Source of the DNA: Actinokineospora pegani
Lineage (GTDB): Bacteria > Actinomycetota > Actinomycetes > Mycobacteriales > Pseudonocardiaceae
Direction of reading: 5' to 3'
Assembly: GCF_009745975.1 (NCBI RefSeq)
Contig: NZ_WHOL01000121.1
Location: forward strand, 62,001 to 126,000
DNA length: 64,000 bases
Part shown: positions 6,777 through 18,017 of the stretch, in pieces
Layout of the letters: each line of letters begins with the position of its first letter
Position numbering within the stretch: the first letter of the stretch is position 1
The notes under the pieces: model-generated
Seen by the model: the letters and a program-made list of their open reading frames with translations, nothing else
Databases searched by the model: none
Told to the model about the DNA's origin: nothing
Translations under genes and position numbers: made by a program

Positions 6777-7874
6777 TCAGGCGCGCCGCTTGGCCCTGCG
6801 GTGCATCACGAGCAGCACCCCGCCGACGACCACGGCGCTGATGCCGAGCGCGGGGATGGTGGCCATGCCGTTGTCCGACTCGGCCGCGGCGGTGGTGTCC
6901 TCGGCGGTGGTGTCCTCGGCGCCTGCCTGCGGCGCGTCCTCGGTGCCCGCGGCCCGCTGACCGGGCGAGGGCGCGAGCGCGGCCGCGCCCTCGACCAGGC
7001 GGATGGGCTCGCCGGTGCCCTCGGACGCGGAGACGAGCGTGCCGTCCGGCTCGAAGGCGATGGCCTCGCCCTGCTTCTCAGCGGGCAGCGGCACGCGCGC
7101 GGGCGTGCCCTTGGTGAGCGCGGTGGCGATGTCGCCGTCGGGGGCGGAGAACAGGTACGCGTCGGTGTAGGTGCGCAGGGCGACGACCGCGCCGTCCGCG
7201 CTCACGGCGCCACCGGTGATGGTCATGGACCCGACCATTTGGTTGATGGGCCCGCCCTGGGTGTCGGTGCTCTTGATCTGGACCGTGCCCACGTTCTCCA
7301 GCGGGGTGGGTCCGGGGCTGGCCAGCGGGCCGGTGGGCCGGAAGATGTCGGAGACGCCGAACACGCTCTTGGTGACCAGGTAGGGCACGCCGTCGCGGTC
7401 GAGCAGCAGGGCCTCGGTGTCGCGCGGGCGGTCGGGGTAGGTCAGCCGGTACAGCGTTGTCTCACCCGAGGGAGTGAGGGCGATGAGGGCGACGGACTCC
7501 CGCTGGGCCCGGTTGTCGCCGGTGTCGGCGAGCCAGAACGTGCCGTCGGCGCCGCGCGCGAGGTCCTCGACGTCGTAGGGGTCGGTCGGGCCGTTGATGA
7601 CCCGCTCGACCGCGCAGGTGGTCCGGTTCAGGACGTAGACCGTGGTGCGGGTGCCCCCGTCGTTGACCGCGTACCAGCGCTTGCCGTCGGAGACCAGGCC
7701 GGACAGCTCGGCCAGGCGCTTGTCGGTGACCGCGCAGACATCCCGGGGCGCGGGCTGGGCCGCCGCCGTCCCGGGCGTGAGCCCGAGGACGGCGGCGGCG
7801 ACGGCCAGCGCCGTCCCGGGCGTGAGCCCGAGGACGGCGGCGGCGACGGCCAGCGCCGGGAGGAGCTGGCGCAC
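6777..7874 (-). CDS. secreted, membrane-anchored beta-propeller-like protein
   Basis: A 365-residue protein. It has an N-terminal signal peptide whose hydrophobic part is duplicated, a large extracellular region with propeller-like strands (VNDGGTRTTVYVLN, DVEDLARGADGTFWLADTGDN, DTEALLLDRDGVPYLVTKS, GEAIAFEPDGTLVSASEG), an acidic Ala/Thr/Glu-rich stalk, a C-terminal membrane segment (ALGISAVVVGGVLLVM) and a basic HRRAKRRA tail. No LPXTG sorting motif is present. The GTG at 7874 follows the hflX TAA after four bases, so the two are probably cotranscribed. Family and ligand are not recognised; a phytase-like or NHL-like propeller is possible. Confidence 0.7.
   Translation of the reverse strand: MRQLLPALAVAAAVLGLTPGTALAVAAAVLGLTPGTAAAQPAPRDVCAVTDKRLAELSGLVSDGKRWYAVNDGGTRTTVYVLNRTTCAVERVINGPTDPYDVEDLARGADGTFWLADTGDNRAQRESVALIALTPSGETTLYRLTYPDRPRDTEALLLDRDGVPYLVTKSVFGVSDIFRPTGPLASPGPTPLENVGTVQIKSTDTQGGPINQMVGSMTITGGAVSADGAVVALRTYTDAYLFSAPDGDIATALTKGTPARVPLPAEKQGEAIAFEPDGTLVSASEGTGEPIRLVEGAAALAPSPGQRAAGTEDAPQAGAEDTTAEDTTAAAESDNGMATIPALGISAVVVGGVLLVMHRRAKRRA
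7765..7854. repeat. perfect 45-bp duplication inside the signal-peptide coding region
   Basis: Two identical 45-base copies (7765-7809 and 7810-7854) encode the 15-residue block LAVAAAVLGLTPGTA twice. The duplication keeps frame and doubles the hydrophobic core of the signal peptide, leaving two possible signal-peptidase regions. Confidence 0.95.
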
Positions 7875-7878
7875 CTGG

Positions 7879-9330
7879 TTACGCGGTGGTGCCGTGGACG
7901 GCGAACCGCTCCAGGGCGCCCGCCAGGTCCGGCTTGACCATGGCGCGCAGCTCGGTGCCCGCCTCGGTGTGCCGCTCGACGAGCACCTCGCCCTCCTGGT
8001 AGACCCGGGCCACGAACTCGCCCCGGTCGTAGGGGACGAGGATGTCGACCTCGTGGTCGGGGCGGGGCAGCAGCTCGGCGATCCGCACGCGCAGCTCGTC
8101 GAGGCCCTGCCCGGTGCGCGCGGAGACGAACACCGCGCCGGGCAGCAGGTGCCGCAGCCGGGCCAGCGCCAGCTCGGAGGCGGTGTCGACCTTGTTGACC
8201 ACCACCAGCTCCTGCGGCATCGCCGTCTCGTGGCGCTCGCCGATCTCGTTGAGCACCTCGCGCACGGCGGTGACCTGCCACTCGGGCATCGGGTCGGACC
8301 CGTCCACCACGTGCACCACCAGGTCGGCGTCGGCGACCTCGTCCAGCGTCGAGCGGAACGCCTCGACGAGCTGGTGCGGCAGGTGCCGGACGAACCCGAC
8401 CGTGTCGGTGAGCGTGTAGGTGTTGCCCTCCGGGGTCTCGGAGCGCCGCGTGGTCGCGTCGAGGGTGGCGAACAGCGAGTCCTCCACCAGCACACCCGCG
8501 CCGGTCAGCGCGTTGAGCAGGCTCGACTTGCCCGCGTTGGTGTACCCGGCGATGGCCACGCTGGGCACCTCGTTGGCCACCCGGCGCCCGCGCTTGGTCG
8601 CGCGGACGGTGGCCATGTCCTTGATGTCCTTGCGCAGCTTGGAGATCTTGGTCCGGATCCGGCGGCGGTCGGTCTCGATCTTGGTCTCACCGGGACCGCG
8701 CAGACCCACACCGCCGTTGGCGCCGCCCGCGCGGCCACCGGCCTGCCGGGACAGCGCGGAACCCCACCCGCGCAGGCGCGGCATCAGGTACTGCAACTGC
8801 GCCAGCTCGACCTGGGCCTTGCCCTCCCGCGAGCGGGCGTGCTGGGCGAAGATGTCCAGGATCAGCGCGGTGCGGTCGATGACCTTGACCTTGAGCCTGG
8901 CCTCGAGCTGCTGCAACTGCGACGGCGAGAGCTCGCCGTCGGCGATGACGGTGTCCGCGCCGGTGGAGCGCACGACCTCGGCCAGCTCGTTGACCTTGCC
9001 GGAGCCGATGTAGGTCGCCGGGTCGGGCCGGTCGCGGCGCTGCACGAGGCCGTCGAGCACCTCGGAGCCCGCGGTCTCGGCGAGCCGGGCGAGCTCGGCC
9101 AGCGAGCTCTCCGACTCCAGCGCGGTGCCCTCGGTCCACACCCCGACCAGGACGACGCGCTCCAGGCGCAACCGCCGGTACTCGACCTCGGTGATGTCCT
9201 CGAGCTCGGTCGACAGGCCGACGACCCGGCGCAGCGATGAGCGCTCCTCGAGCTCGAGTTCACCCAGGGAGAGCTCAGCCGGATCGGTCGCGCTGCCAGG
9301 GATCTCGTGCTGGAAGCTGTCCTCTGTCAC
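7879..9330 (-). CDS. hflX: ribosome-associated GTPase HflX
   Basis: A 483-residue GTPase that binds the large ribosomal subunit and can split stalled ribosomes. An N-terminal HflX domain (VLVGVWTEG..., PDPATYIGSGKVNEL, DRTALILDIFAQHARSREGKAQVELAQL) is followed by a Gly-rich linker and the GTPase domain with G1 GYTNAGKSSL, G3 DTVGFVRHLPHQL, G4 NKVD and G5 SARTGQG. The GTG at 9330 is preferred over the in-frame start at 9393 because the extra residues are not family-like. It is followed after four bases by the propeller-like gene, and dapF and miaA lie upstream on the same strand. Confidence 0.95.
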   Translation of the reverse strand: MTEDSFQHEIPGSATDPAELSLGELELEERSSLRRVVGLSTELEDITEVEYRRLRLERVVLVGVWTEGTALESESSLAELARLAETAGSEVLDGLVQRRDRPDPATYIGSGKVNELAEVVRSTGADTVIADGELSPSQLQQLEARLKVKVIDRTALILDIFAQHARSREGKAQVELAQLQYLMPRLRGWGSALSRQAGGRAGGANGGVGLRGPGETKIETDRRRIRTKISKLRKDIKDMATVRATKRGRRVANEVPSVAIAGYTNAGKSSLLNALTGAGVLVEDSLFATLDATTRRSETPEGNTYTLTDTVGFVRHLPHQLVEAFRSTLDEVADADLVVHVVDGSDPMPEWQVTAVREVLNEIGERHETAMPQELVVVNKVDTASELALARLRHLLPGAVFVSARTGQGLDELRVRIAELLPRPDHEVDILVPYDRGEFVARVYQEGEVLVERHTEAGTELRAMVKPDLAGALERFAVHGTTA

Positions 9331-9425
9331 GTGGTGAACCCGTCCTCTGCCTCGGGGGAGCAGCCCGCGGTCGCGAGCGTGCCGTGCACCCATGTTCCCA
9401 CGTCACAACGCCCATTTCGACCTGG

Positions 9426-10265
9426 TTATTCCAGACCGTCCCACCACGCCCGCGACAGCTCGCCCTCGGCGACGAAGACGGCGGGACCGGTCAAGGTGCT
9501 CCCGACCTGCGTGATCTCGACGGTGACGGCCCCGCCGGGGATGTGCACGACGCGGGTCCCGGTCGCCGCACCTTCAGCCTCCAGAGCGGCCGCCACGGCC
9601 GCCACGGTGCCGGTGCCGCAGGAGCGGGTCTCCCCCACGCCGCGCTCGTGCACCCGCATGCGGACCTCGCCGCCGCCGAGCGGCTCGACGAACTCCAGGT
9701 TGACCCCGTTCGGGAACAGCGCCGGGTCGAAGCCGGGCTGGGCGCTCAGGTCGAGGTCGGCGACGCCCGCGGTGACGCAGGCCAGGTGCGGGTTGCCGAC
9801 GTCGATGCCCAGGCCGGGGTAGTCGCGGCCCGCCACCCGGGCGGTCGAGTGGCCGGTGCGGCGCACGGGCCCCATGTCCACGGTGACCTGCCCGTCGGGG
9901 CGGACCGTGGCCGGGCGCAGACCCGCGCGGCTGCCCACGGGGACCTCGGGCCCGTCGACCATGCCGTTGTCGGCGAGGTATCGGGCGAAGACGCGCACGC
10001 CGTTGCCGCACATCTCCGCGATGGAGCCGTCGGCGTTGCGGTAGTCCATGAACCACACGTCGCCCTCGATGCCCTCGATGCCCTCGGGCGCGTCGGGCAG
10101 GGCCTTGGTGCGCACGACCCGCAGGACGCCGTCGGCGCCGAGACCGCGGCGGCGGTCGCACAGCGCGCGGACCCGGGCCGGGGTCAGGTCGAGGTCGCCG
10201 TCGGGGTCGGGCAGCACCACGAAGTCGTTCTCCGTGCCGTGCCCCTTGCTGAACCGGATTCCCAC
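9426..10265 (-). CDS. dapF: diaminopimelate epimerase
   Basis: A 279-residue PLP-independent epimerase that converts LL- to meso-diaminopimelate for lysine and peptidoglycan synthesis. Both halves of the pseudo-symmetric fold show the catalytic cysteine motifs: C86 in MCGNGVR and C216 in SCGTGT. GTENDFV near the N-terminus and the GNPH strand are also present. The gene follows miaA after 9 bases on the same strand, which suggests one operon. Confidence 0.97.
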   Translation of the reverse strand: MGIRFSKGHGTENDFVVLPDPDGDLDLTPARVRALCDRRRGLGADGVLRVVRTKALPDAPEGIEGIEGDVWFMDYRNADGSIAEMCGNGVRVFARYLADNGMVDGPEVPVGSRAGLRPATVRPDGQVTVDMGPVRRTGHSTARVAGRDYPGLGIDVGNPHLACVTAGVADLDLSAQPGFDPALFPNGVNLEFVEPLGGGEVRMRVHERGVGETRSCGTGTVAAVAAALEAEGAATGTRVVHIPGGAVTVEITQVGSTLTGPAVFVAEGELSRAWWDGLE

Positions 10266-10274
10266 GCGCCCAGA

Positions 10275-11170
<896 letters not shown>

Positions 11171-11174
<4 letters not shown>

Positions 11175-11887
11175 GCGGGCTCCCACTCGGCCACGTGGTA
11201 GGCCACGCCGTAGGGCAGGAACGTCCGCGCGCGCACGCCCCGCCACCGCCTGCCGTCAGCCCGCAGCGCCGCCGCGGCGACCTGCCACGGCGCGCGGCCG
11301 ACCGCGCCCAGCTCGGCGGCCAGGGCGGGGTCGAGCCCGGCGAGCGCGTCCAGGTCGGCGGCGGCCAGGGCGCGGGACACGGTGGCGTCGAAGGCCTCGG
11401 CCCGCCCGTCCGGCCTGCCCACGGCGTGGTCGCCGTGGCGGTGCGAGCCGTCGCCGACGACCAGCAGGCCGACCGGTTCCGGCCCGGCGAGCAGTGCGGC
11501 GAGCCCGACCCCGTCGGCCGCGCAGCCGCCGCTGTCGCGGTCGCCCGGGACCAGGCGCACGGTGACCTCGTCGGCACCCGCGCGGTCGCGCAGCCACCCC
11601 GCGACCAGCACCGGTAGCGGCAAACCGCGGTCGAGTTGGCCGGACTTCACCCGGGAGAGTGACACGGGGATGTCGACACCGAAGGGCGCGAAGGTGCCGC
11701 CGGTCGCCGGGTCGAAGGTGGCGGGCCCGCCCGCGCCGACCGCGACCCAGCGCGCCGCGCTCTCGGCCAGCGCCGACGCGGCGGCCAGGCTCGCCGTGCG
11801 GACCTCGTCGGCGCCGGCGTCCGGCCCGCCGACGAGTTCGGGGACGAGCAGGGGCGGCTGGGGCACCACCGCGACGCGGGATATCAC
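11171..11887 (-). CDS. class III extradiol dioxygenase-like protein (LigB fold)
   Basis: A 238-residue protein of the actinobacterial family found directly upstream of miaA. Visible features are the N-terminal [17 protein letters not shown], a central [26 protein letters not shown], which supplies several histidines and acidic residues of a possible metal site, and a C-terminal Trp-rich part. The fold resembles class III extradiol ring-cleavage dioxygenases, but a catalytic role is unproven. The GTG start at 11887 follows from the conserved N-terminus. Its TGA overlaps the miaA GTG. Confidence 0.75.
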
Positions 11888-12125
11888 GGTGGCGAGGTTA
11901 CTGACCGTCGCACTATCTTGGCCGCCTCGACCCACTGGTGGACGATTTGCGGCACCATGAAGCACAGAGCGGCCCTGGACGTACCGGCGTGGGCGGTGAC
12001 CTGTTTGAATGCGCCCAGGTACGCCACGGCCCTCACCGGCCCGTGGGCCGTGCGCAGAGTGCTGGGCCCCGTGCGAGCGGGGCGCCCGCGGGGACGCGGG
12101 CAACGCAGGCGGGAGGAGCCGGCCA

Positions 12126-13568
12126 ATGACCGACAACAACGACAGCGCCACGACGGAGACCGGGGACGACGTGTCCACCGGGTCGACCGCCGCCGGCAGC
12201 GCTGCCCCCGAGACGACCGGGGCGGCTGCGCCTGGTGCGACGGCTGAGACCGCCGGGACTCCCGCCCCGGCCCCCGGACCGGCCGTGGTCCCGCCCCCGG
12301 CGCCCGCCCCGGCCGCCGCCGCGGGCTCCGCGCCGGTGGTGCCCGCCGCGTCGAGCGCCCCGGGCAAGTGGGGCCGGGTCGACGCCGACGGCACCGTGTA
12401 CGTCACGACCGCCGACGGCGAGCGCGCGGTCGGCTCGTGGCAGGCGGGCGAGCCGGCGGAGGGGCTGGCGCACTTCGCCCGCCGCTTCGACGACATCCGC
12501 ACCGAGGTCGAGCTGCTCGAGGCCCGCCTGACCTCGGGGTCCGGCGACCCCAAGCAGGCCGCGACGGCGGCCAAGCAGATCCGCGACAGCCTGGACGAGG
12601 CGCACGTCGTCGGCGACCTCGCGGGCCTGGCCGCCCGCATCGACCACGTCCTCGCGCACGCCGCGGTCGCCGTCGACAAGGCCAAGGCCGCCCGCGACGA
12701 GGCCCGCGCCGCCGCCGTCGCGCGCAAGCAGGCCCTGGTCGAGGAGGCCGAGGCGCTCGCCGAGGAGTCCACCCAGTGGAAGGTCGCCGGTGACCGGCTG
12801 CGCGGCATCCTCGACGAGTGGAAGACGGTCAAGGGCGTCGACCGCAAGTCCGACGAGCAGCTCTGGCGCCGCTTCTCCAAGGCCCGCGACACGTTCAACC
12901 GCCGCCGCGGTTCGCACTTCGCCGACCTGGACCGGCAGCGGTCCACGGCCAAGAACCGCAAGCAGGAGCTGGTGGAGGAGGCCGAGGCCCTCTCCGAGTC
13001 CGACGACTGGGGCCCGACCGCGGGCAAGTACAAGGACCTGATGACCGAGTGGAAGGCGGCGGGCCGCGCCCCCAAGGACGCCGACGACCAGCTCTGGCAG
13101 CGCTTCCGGGCCGCCCAGGACAAGTTCTTCTCCCGCCGCTCCGCGGTCTTCGACGAACGCGACGCCGAGTTCGCCGACAACGCCAAGGCCAAGGAGGCGC
13201 TCCTCGCCGAGGCCGAGAAGATCGACCCGTCGACCGGCCTGGAGGCCGCCCGCTCGGCCCTGCACAAGGTGCAGGAGCGCTGGGAGGAGATCGGCAAGGT
13301 CCCGCGCGAGCGCATCCGCGAGCTGGAGGGCCGCCTGCGCGCCGTCGAGGACAAGGTCCGCACCGCTTCCGACGCCCAGTGGCGGCGCACGGACCCGGAG
13401 GCCGAGGCTCGGGCCGCTCAGTTCCGGGAGCGGGTGCAGCAGTTCGAGGCGCAGGCGGAGAAGGCCCGTGCGGCGGGGGACAAGCGCCGGGCGGAGCAGG
13501 CTGAGGCTCAGGCCGCTCAGTGGCGTGAGTGGCTGGCTGCTGCCGAGCAGGCTGTCGCCAGCCGGTAG
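12126..13568 (+). CDS. DUF349 domain protein
   Basis: A 480-residue cytoplasmic protein. Residues 1-80 are a disordered Ala/Pro/Thr-rich tail, then a small strand-rich segment (GKWGRVDADGTVYV...), then a long highly charged coiled-coil region with several DUF349 repeats marked by W-(K/R)...LW-RF...RD-F--RR. The ATG at 12126 is chosen because GGGAGGAG lies about 8 bases upstream. Function is unknown; the family occurs across actinobacteria near recA and miaB. It is divergent from the dioxygenase-like gene and followed by a hairpin. Confidence 0.85.
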   Translation: MTDNNDSATTETGDDVSTGSTAAGSAAPETTGAAAPGATAETAGTPAPAPGPAVVPPPAPAPAAAAGSAPVVPAASSAPGKWGRVDADGTVYVTTADGERAVGSWQAGEPAEGLAHFARRFDDIRTEVELLEARLTSGSGDPKQAATAAKQIRDSLDEAHVVGDLAGLAARIDHVLAHAAVAVDKAKAARDEARAAAVARKQALVEEAEALAEESTQWKVAGDRLRGILDEWKTVKGVDRKSDEQLWRRFSKARDTFNRRRGSHFADLDRQRSTAKNRKQELVEEAEALSESDDWGPTAGKYKDLMTEWKAAGRAPKDADDQLWQRFRAAQDKFFSRRSAVFDERDAEFADNAKAKEALLAEAEKIDPSTGLEAARSALHKVQERWEEIGKVPRERIRELEGRLRAVEDKVRTASDAQWRRTDPEAEARAAQFRERVQQFEAQAEKARAAGDKRRAEQAEAQAAQWREWLAAAEQAVASR

Positions 13569-13579
13569 ATCGTGCGAGA

Positions 13580-13616
13580 CGAACCGCCCGTGGGCTTTTG
13601 GCCTGCGGGCGGTTCG
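13580..13616 (+). terminator. hairpin terminator between convergent genes
   Basis: Perfect 11-base arms (13580-13590 and 13606-13616) with a 15-base partly structured loop, followed by CTTTG. It starts 12 bases after the DUF349 stop and faces the convergent membrane gene ending at 13668, so it may act in both directions. Confidence 0.8.
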
Positions 13617-13667
13617 CTTTGTGGGGGCTGCTGGATTGGGCGATCCTGGGTGGGCGTGGGCCTTGGC

Positions 13668-14132
13668 TCAGTCGCGGGACCAGGCGGTGCGCATCCAGAG
13701 GATGGCGATGACGATCATGGCCACCTCGGCGAGGATCATGCCGATGCCCAGGGAGGGGCCGGTGTCGCCGCTGTCCAGGGCGGTGGACTGGCGGCTCCAG
13801 ATGGCCAGGAGGCCGTCTACGGCGGCGAACCAGCCGCCGAGGGCGCCTGCCCAGGTCAGGACCCAGCGGCGGGTGATGAGGGCGGCGGCGGAGGTGAGGA
13901 CGCCGAAGAGGAGGGCGGTGGCGGCGAACAGGCGGGGGACGGCGCCGACCTTGCCCGCGGACTCGCCCTCGCCGAGCAGGACCTGCCACCCGGCGGCGTC
14001 GCCGAGCCAGGGCAGGACGAAGCCGACGATGAGGACGAACACGGCGATGGCGAGCACGAAGCCGCGGGTGCCGAGGTCGACCAGGCGGGAGGCCCGGGGG
14101 GGCTGCTGGGTGGTGGGGGCTGGCTCGGTCAT
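13668..14132 (-). CDS. small four-helix membrane protein (Rv2732c-like)
   Basis: A 154-residue integral membrane protein with four predicted hydrophobic helices (about 24-43, 66-87, 91-112 and 130-148) after a short Pro/Thr-rich N-terminus. It sits directly behind miaB, with its ATG overlapping the miaB TGA as ATGA, so it is translationally coupled. The position and size match the membrane protein next to miaB in mycobacteria. Function is unknown. Confidence 0.8.
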   Translation of the reverse strand: MTEPAPTTQQPPRASRLVDLGTRGFVLAIAVFVLIVGFVLPWLGDAAGWQVLLGEGESAGKVGAVPRLFAATALLFGVLTSAAALITRRWVLTWAGALGGWFAAVDGLLAIWSRQSTALDSGDTGPSLGIGMILAEVAMIVIAILWMRTAWSRD

Positions 14133-15601
14133 GGGATGGCGCACCCTCCGGTCGTGGCCGGCAGCGGCGGCGGGGCGCCGAAGGCGGGCAGGCCCAGGCC
14201 GATACCGGTGGTCTTGGGGCGCAGGCCCGCCTCGTGGTTGTCGCCCGCGCGGGTGCGGCGGTGCGAGACCAGGGCGCCGTCGGCGACCAGGTGGTGCGGG
14301 GCGGCGTAGGTGACCACGGCCTCGACCACGTCGCCGGGGCGGACGTGGGCGGTGCCGGGGGCGAAGTGGACCAGGCGGTTGTCCCTGGCCCGGCCGCTCA
14401 TGCGGTGGGTGTCGGCGTCCTTGCGGCCCTCGCCGGTGGCCACGACCAGTTCGACGGTGCGGCCGACCTGCTCCTTGTTCAGCTCCCAGGCGATGTCGTT
14501 CTGCAGCGTGACCAGCCGGTCGTAGCGCTCCTGCACGACCTGCTTGGGAACCTGGTCCGGCATTGACGCGGCCGGGGTGCCGGGGCGCTTGGAGTACTGG
14601 AAGGTGAACGCGCTGGAGAAGCGGGACTCGGCGACGACGTCCAGGGTGGCCTGGAAGTCCTCCTCGGTCTCGCCGGGGAAGCCGACGATGATGTCGGTGG
14701 TGATGGCCGCGTCCGGCATGGCCGCGCGGACCTTCTCGATGATCGACAGGTACCGCGCGGAGCGGTAGGAGCGGCGCATCTGCTTGAGCAGCCGATCCGA
14801 CCCGGACTGCATCGGCATGTGCAACTGGTGGCAGACGTTGGGCGTCTCGGCCATCGCGGCGATCACGTCGTCGGTGAAGTCCTTGGGGTGCGGGGAGGTG
14901 AACCGGACCCGCTCCAGGCCCTCGACCTCGCCGCAGGCGCGCAGCAGCTTGCCGAAGGCGAGGCGGTCGCCGAACTCCACGCCGTAGGAGTTGACGTTCT
15001 GCCCGAGCAGCGTCACCTCCAGCACGCCCTCGGCCACCAGCGCCCGCACCTCGGCGAGCACGTCGCCGGGGCGGCGGTCGCGCTCGGTGCCGCGCAGCGA
15101 GGGGACGATGCAGAAGGTGCACGTGTTGTTGCAGCCGACCGAGATCGACACCCAGCCCGCGTACGCGGAGTCGCGGCGGGCGGGGAGGGTGGAGGGGAAG
15201 GTCTCCAGCGACTCCTTGATCTCGACCTCGGCGCGCTGGTTGTGCCTGGACCGCTCCAGCAGGGCGGGCAGCGACCCGATGTTGTGCGTGCCGAACACGA
15301 CGTCGACCCACGGGGCGCGCTTGACGATCTCGCCGCGGTCCTTCTGCGCCAGGCAGCCCCCGACGGCGATCTGCATGTCGGGGTTGTCGGCCTTGTGCGG
15401 GGCGAGGTGGCCGAGGTTGCCGTAGAGCTTGTTGTCGGCGTTCTCCCGCACGGCGCAGGTGTTGAACACGACCACGTCGGCCCGGTCGCCCTCGGCGACG
15501 GCGACGTAGCCCGCGTCCTCCAATAGGCCCGAGAGCCGCTCGGAGTCGTGGACGTTCATCTGGCACCCGTAGGTGCGGACTTGGTAGGTGCGCGCGCTCA
15601 T
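14129..15601 (-). CDS. miaB: tRNA-2-methylthio-N6-dimethylallyladenosine synthase
   Basis: A 490-residue radical-SAM methylthiotransferase that completes ms2i6A37 on tRNA after MiaA. The N-terminal domain has the three auxiliary-cluster cysteines (TYGCQMN, NTCAVRE, GGCLAQ). The radical-SAM motif is [14 protein letters not shown], and a C-terminal TRAM domain follows. The ATG at 15601 begins the conserved [15 protein letters not shown] longer frame to 15763 lacks family similarity and overlaps the divergent gene. TACCCT lies 11 bases before the ATG, so a leaderless or near-leaderless transcript is possible. Confidence 0.97.
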   Translation of the reverse strand: MSARTYQVRTYGCQMNVHDSERLSGLLEDAGYVAVAEGDRADVVVFNTCAVRENADNKLYGNLGHLAPHKADNPDMQIAVGGCLAQKDRGEIVKRAPWVDVVFGTHNIGSLPALLERSRHNQRAEVEIKESLETFPSTLPARRDSAYAGWVSISVGCNNTCTFCIVPSLRGTERDRRPGDVLAEVRALVAEGVLEVTLLGQNVNSYGVEFGDRLAFGKLLRACGEVEGLERVRFTSPHPKDFTDDVIAAMAETPNVCHQLHMPMQSGSDRLLKQMRRSYRSARYLSIIEKVRAAMPDAAITTDIIVGFPGETEEDFQATLDVVAESRFSSAFTFQYSKRPGTPAASMPDQVPKQVVQERYDRLVTLQNDIAWELNKEQVGRTVELVVATGEGRKDADTHRMSGRARDNRLVHFAPGTAHVRPGDVVEAVVTYAAPHHLVADGALVSHRRTRAGDNHEAGLRPKTTGIGLGLPAFGAPPPLPATTGGCAIP

Positions 15602-15656
15602 CTCGCTGTCCGAGGGTACGCGCGTGTTCTGGCGCACTGTCTGGCACCATCGGGCA

Positions 15657-16592
15657 ATGGTGCGCACCCACGGCACGGTCCGACGGCTGGCCGCGCTGCT
15701 CGTGGGTCTCGCGACCGCCGCGTCCCTGGTCAGCGGGTGTGACGCCACTTTCCCCGGGACCACGGTCCGGGTCGCCGCGGGCTCCCCCGCCGGGGTCTAC
15801 AACGCGCTGGGCGGCACGCTCGCCGAGGTGTGGCGGGCCGACCTGGGGCTGGCCGGGGTCGAGGTCCAGCAGACCGGCGGGTCGGTCGACAACCTCAACC
15901 GGCTGCTCTCCGGCGCGGCCGACGTGGGGTTCAGCGCCGCCGACGTGGCCACCCAGCCCCGCGGCGGCGGCGAGCGGCTGCGCGCGCTGGCCCGCATCTA
16001 CGACGACTACCTGCACGTCGCCGTGCGCGCGGACAGCGCCATCACCGACCTCGCCGGGCTGGCGGGCAAGCGGGTGGCGGTGGGCACCGCCGACTCGGGC
16101 ACGGTCGTCATCGCCCAGCGGGTGCTGCGGGTGGCGGACCTGGCCACCGACCAGGTGCCGGTCAACCTCGACGCCGCCGGCCAGATGCTGCGCGAGGGCA
16201 CGATCGACGGCCTGTTCTGGTCCGGCGGCCTGCCCAGCCTCGGCATGGCCAAGCTGGCCGGGGCGGGCCTGCTGCGGCTGCTGGACCTCGGCGACGTGCT
16301 GCCCGAGGTGCGCAAGCAGTACCCGGTCTACAACACCGCCTCCATCGCCGCGACCACCTACGACACCGAGCGCGCGGTGACCACGCTGGCGGTGCCGAAC
16401 TTCCTCCTGGTGACCGACGCGATGGCCGACGAGGTGGCGCAGGAGCTGACCCGGGGGCTCTACGAGGCCCGGCAGCGGCTGGTGGCGGTGAACAAGGCGG
16501 CGCTGGCGATCGACGAGCTGCCCGGGATCGAGACCGACCCGGTGCCGCTGCACCCGGGGGCGCTGCGGTACTACCAGGAGCAGAAGATCTAG
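15657..16592 (+). CDS. TAXI-family TRAP-type solute-binding lipoprotein
   Basis: A 311-residue extracytoplasmic binding protein. A signal peptide ends in the lipobox LVSGC, followed by the TAXI signature [15 protein letters not shown], the strand [26 protein letters not shown] and [18 protein letters not shown]. No TRAP membrane subunit is visible within about 15 kb on either side. Its stop shares the tetranucleotide CTAG (16589-16592) with the stop of the convergent histidine kinase, which suggests a role in ligand sensing rather than, or besides, transport. The ATG at 15657 is followed directly by an alternative GTG. Confidence 0.88.
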   Translation: MVRTHGTVRRLAALLVGLATAASLVSGCDATFPGTTVRVAAGSPAGVYNALGGTLAEVWRADLGLAGVEVQQTGGSVDNLNRLLSGAADVGFSAADVATQPRGGGERLRALARIYDDYLHVAVRADSAITDLAGLAGKRVAVGTADSGTVVIAQRVLRVADLATDQVPVNLDAAGQMLREGTIDGLFWSGGLPSLGMAKLAGAGLLRLLDLGDVLPEVRKQYPVYNTASIAATTYDTERAVTTLAVPNFLLVTDAMADEVAQELTRGLYEARQRLVAVNKAALAIDELPGIETDPVPLHPGALRYYQEQKI

Positions 16593-17986
16593 ACCGCGGG
16601 GACCTCCACGATCACCGCGAGGCCGCCGCCGTCGGGCAGGGCCAGGGTGAGGTCGCCGCCGACGCGGTCGACGAGGCGGGCGACGATGGCCAGGCCGAGT
16701 CCGGAGCCGGGGACGTTCTGGTGGCTGGGGCTGCGCCAGAAGCGGTCGGTGGCCCTGGCCAGCTCGTCGGGGCGCAGCCCGGGGCCGTGGTCGCGGACGG
16801 TGAGCCGGACGCGGTCGTCCTCGACGGTGGCGGTGACCTCGACGGCGCTGCCGCGGCCGGTGAACTTGAGGGCGTTGTCGAGCAGGGCGTCGAGGATGGC
16901 GTCGACGCCGCGCGGGGGCACCAGGGCGCGGGCGGGCGACACCGCGGTCTCGACGTCGAGGGCGATGTCGTTGGCCTCGGCGACCACCCGCCAGTCCGCG
17001 GCCCGGTCGGTGACGACGGTGTCCACGTCGACCGGGACCAGCTCGCCGTCGGCGTTCTCCGCGCGGGCCATGGACAGCAGCTCGTCGAGGATGCGGTTGA
17101 GCCGGTCGGACTCGGCGATGGCGGCGACCCGGTGGTCGTCGGCGTCCCGGTCGACGTGGCCCTCCAGGTTGACCAGGCGCAGCTTGAGCGCGGTCAGCGG
17201 GTTGCGGAGCTGGTGCGAGGCGTCGGCGACGAACGCGCGCTGGGCGGCGAGGGTGTCGCCGACGCTGGCGGCCATCCGGTCGAACGAGCGGCTGAGCTTG
17301 CGCAGCTCCGGCGGGCCCTTGGCCTCGCCGACCTGGTCGACCGACCGGCCGCTGACCACCGCGCTGACCAGCTCCCCGGTGGCCTCGTCGAGCCTGCGCA
17401 CCGGGCGCAGCACCCACTGCACGACCGGCACCGCCAGCGACAGCGCCAGGGCGAAGGCGAGCAGGCCGCCCGCACCGACGGCGATCCACCACCAGGTGAT
17501 CCGGGTGCGGCTGCGGTCGGTGGGCGAGACGGTGATGATCGCGCCGCGCACCTCGCCGTCGGCCAGGACCGGGCAGGCCAGCACCAGCGGGTCGGTGTCC
17601 CAGGGCATCAGCAGGGTGGCTGGCTCGGCGCGCCTGCCCGCGAGCGCGACGTCGAGCTTGGGCCGCACCGCGTCGTCGTCCAGGTCGAGGTCGGGGCGCC
17701 CGCCGCCGGGCGCCGAGACCACCGCCGAGCCGCGTTCGGAGGTCACGACCAGCACCGTCACCCCGTAGGTGTCGGCGTAGCGGTCGAGCTTGCCGCGCAG
17801 CAGCCGCGGCTGGTCGTCGGTGAGCGGCTGCTGGGCCAGCGAGGCGAACCGCTCGAGGTCGGTCAGCCGGTCGAGGAACAGCCGCTGCCCCTCCGCGCCC
17901 GCCACCGACAGCGCCAGCGGCACGCCGAGCCCGGACACCAGCAGCGCGACGAGGAACCACACCATCCCCAGCAGCCGCGTGCGCAC
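16589..17986 (-). CDS. membrane sensor histidine kinase
   Basis: A 465-residue two-component kinase. Two membrane helices (about 5-27 and 164-190) flank an extracytoplasmic sensor region of about 135 residues. HAMP follows (about 190-245), then the H-box DASHQLRNPL with phospho-acceptor H258, the N-box LLDNALKF, and the G-boxes DHGPGL and GSGLGLAIVARLV. The GTG at 17986 is used. The response regulator lies 31 bases upstream on the same strand, and the convergent TAXI lipoprotein overlaps its stop. Confidence 0.93.
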   Translation of the reverse strand: MRTRLLGMVWFLVALLVSGLGVPLALSVAGAEGQRLFLDRLTDLERFASLAQQPLTDDQPRLLRGKLDRYADTYGVTVLVVTSERGSAVVSAPGGGRPDLDLDDDAVRPKLDVALAGRRAEPATLLMPWDTDPLVLACPVLADGEVRGAIITVSPTDRSRTRITWWWIAVGAGGLLAFALALSLAVPVVQWVLRPVRRLDEATGELVSAVVSGRSVDQVGEAKGPPELRKLSRSFDRMAASVGDTLAAQRAFVADASHQLRNPLTALKLRLVNLEGHVDRDADDHRVAAIAESDRLNRILDELLSMARAENADGELVPVDVDTVVTDRAADWRVVAEANDIALDVETAVSPARALVPPRGVDAILDALLDNALKFTGRGSAVEVTATVEDDRVRLTVRDHGPGLRPDELARATDRFWRSPSHQNVPGSGLGLAIVARLVDRVGGDLTLALPDGGGLAVIVEVPAV

Positions 17987-18017
17987 AACACTCCCCCAGA
18001 CCTGTCAGTAGGACGAC

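Noticed and set aside
11888-13390. Upstream extension of the dioxygenase-like frame across the DUF349 gene
   Set aside because: The extension is antisense to the DUF349 coding region. The conserved start [14 protein letters not shown] at 11887 fixes the gene.
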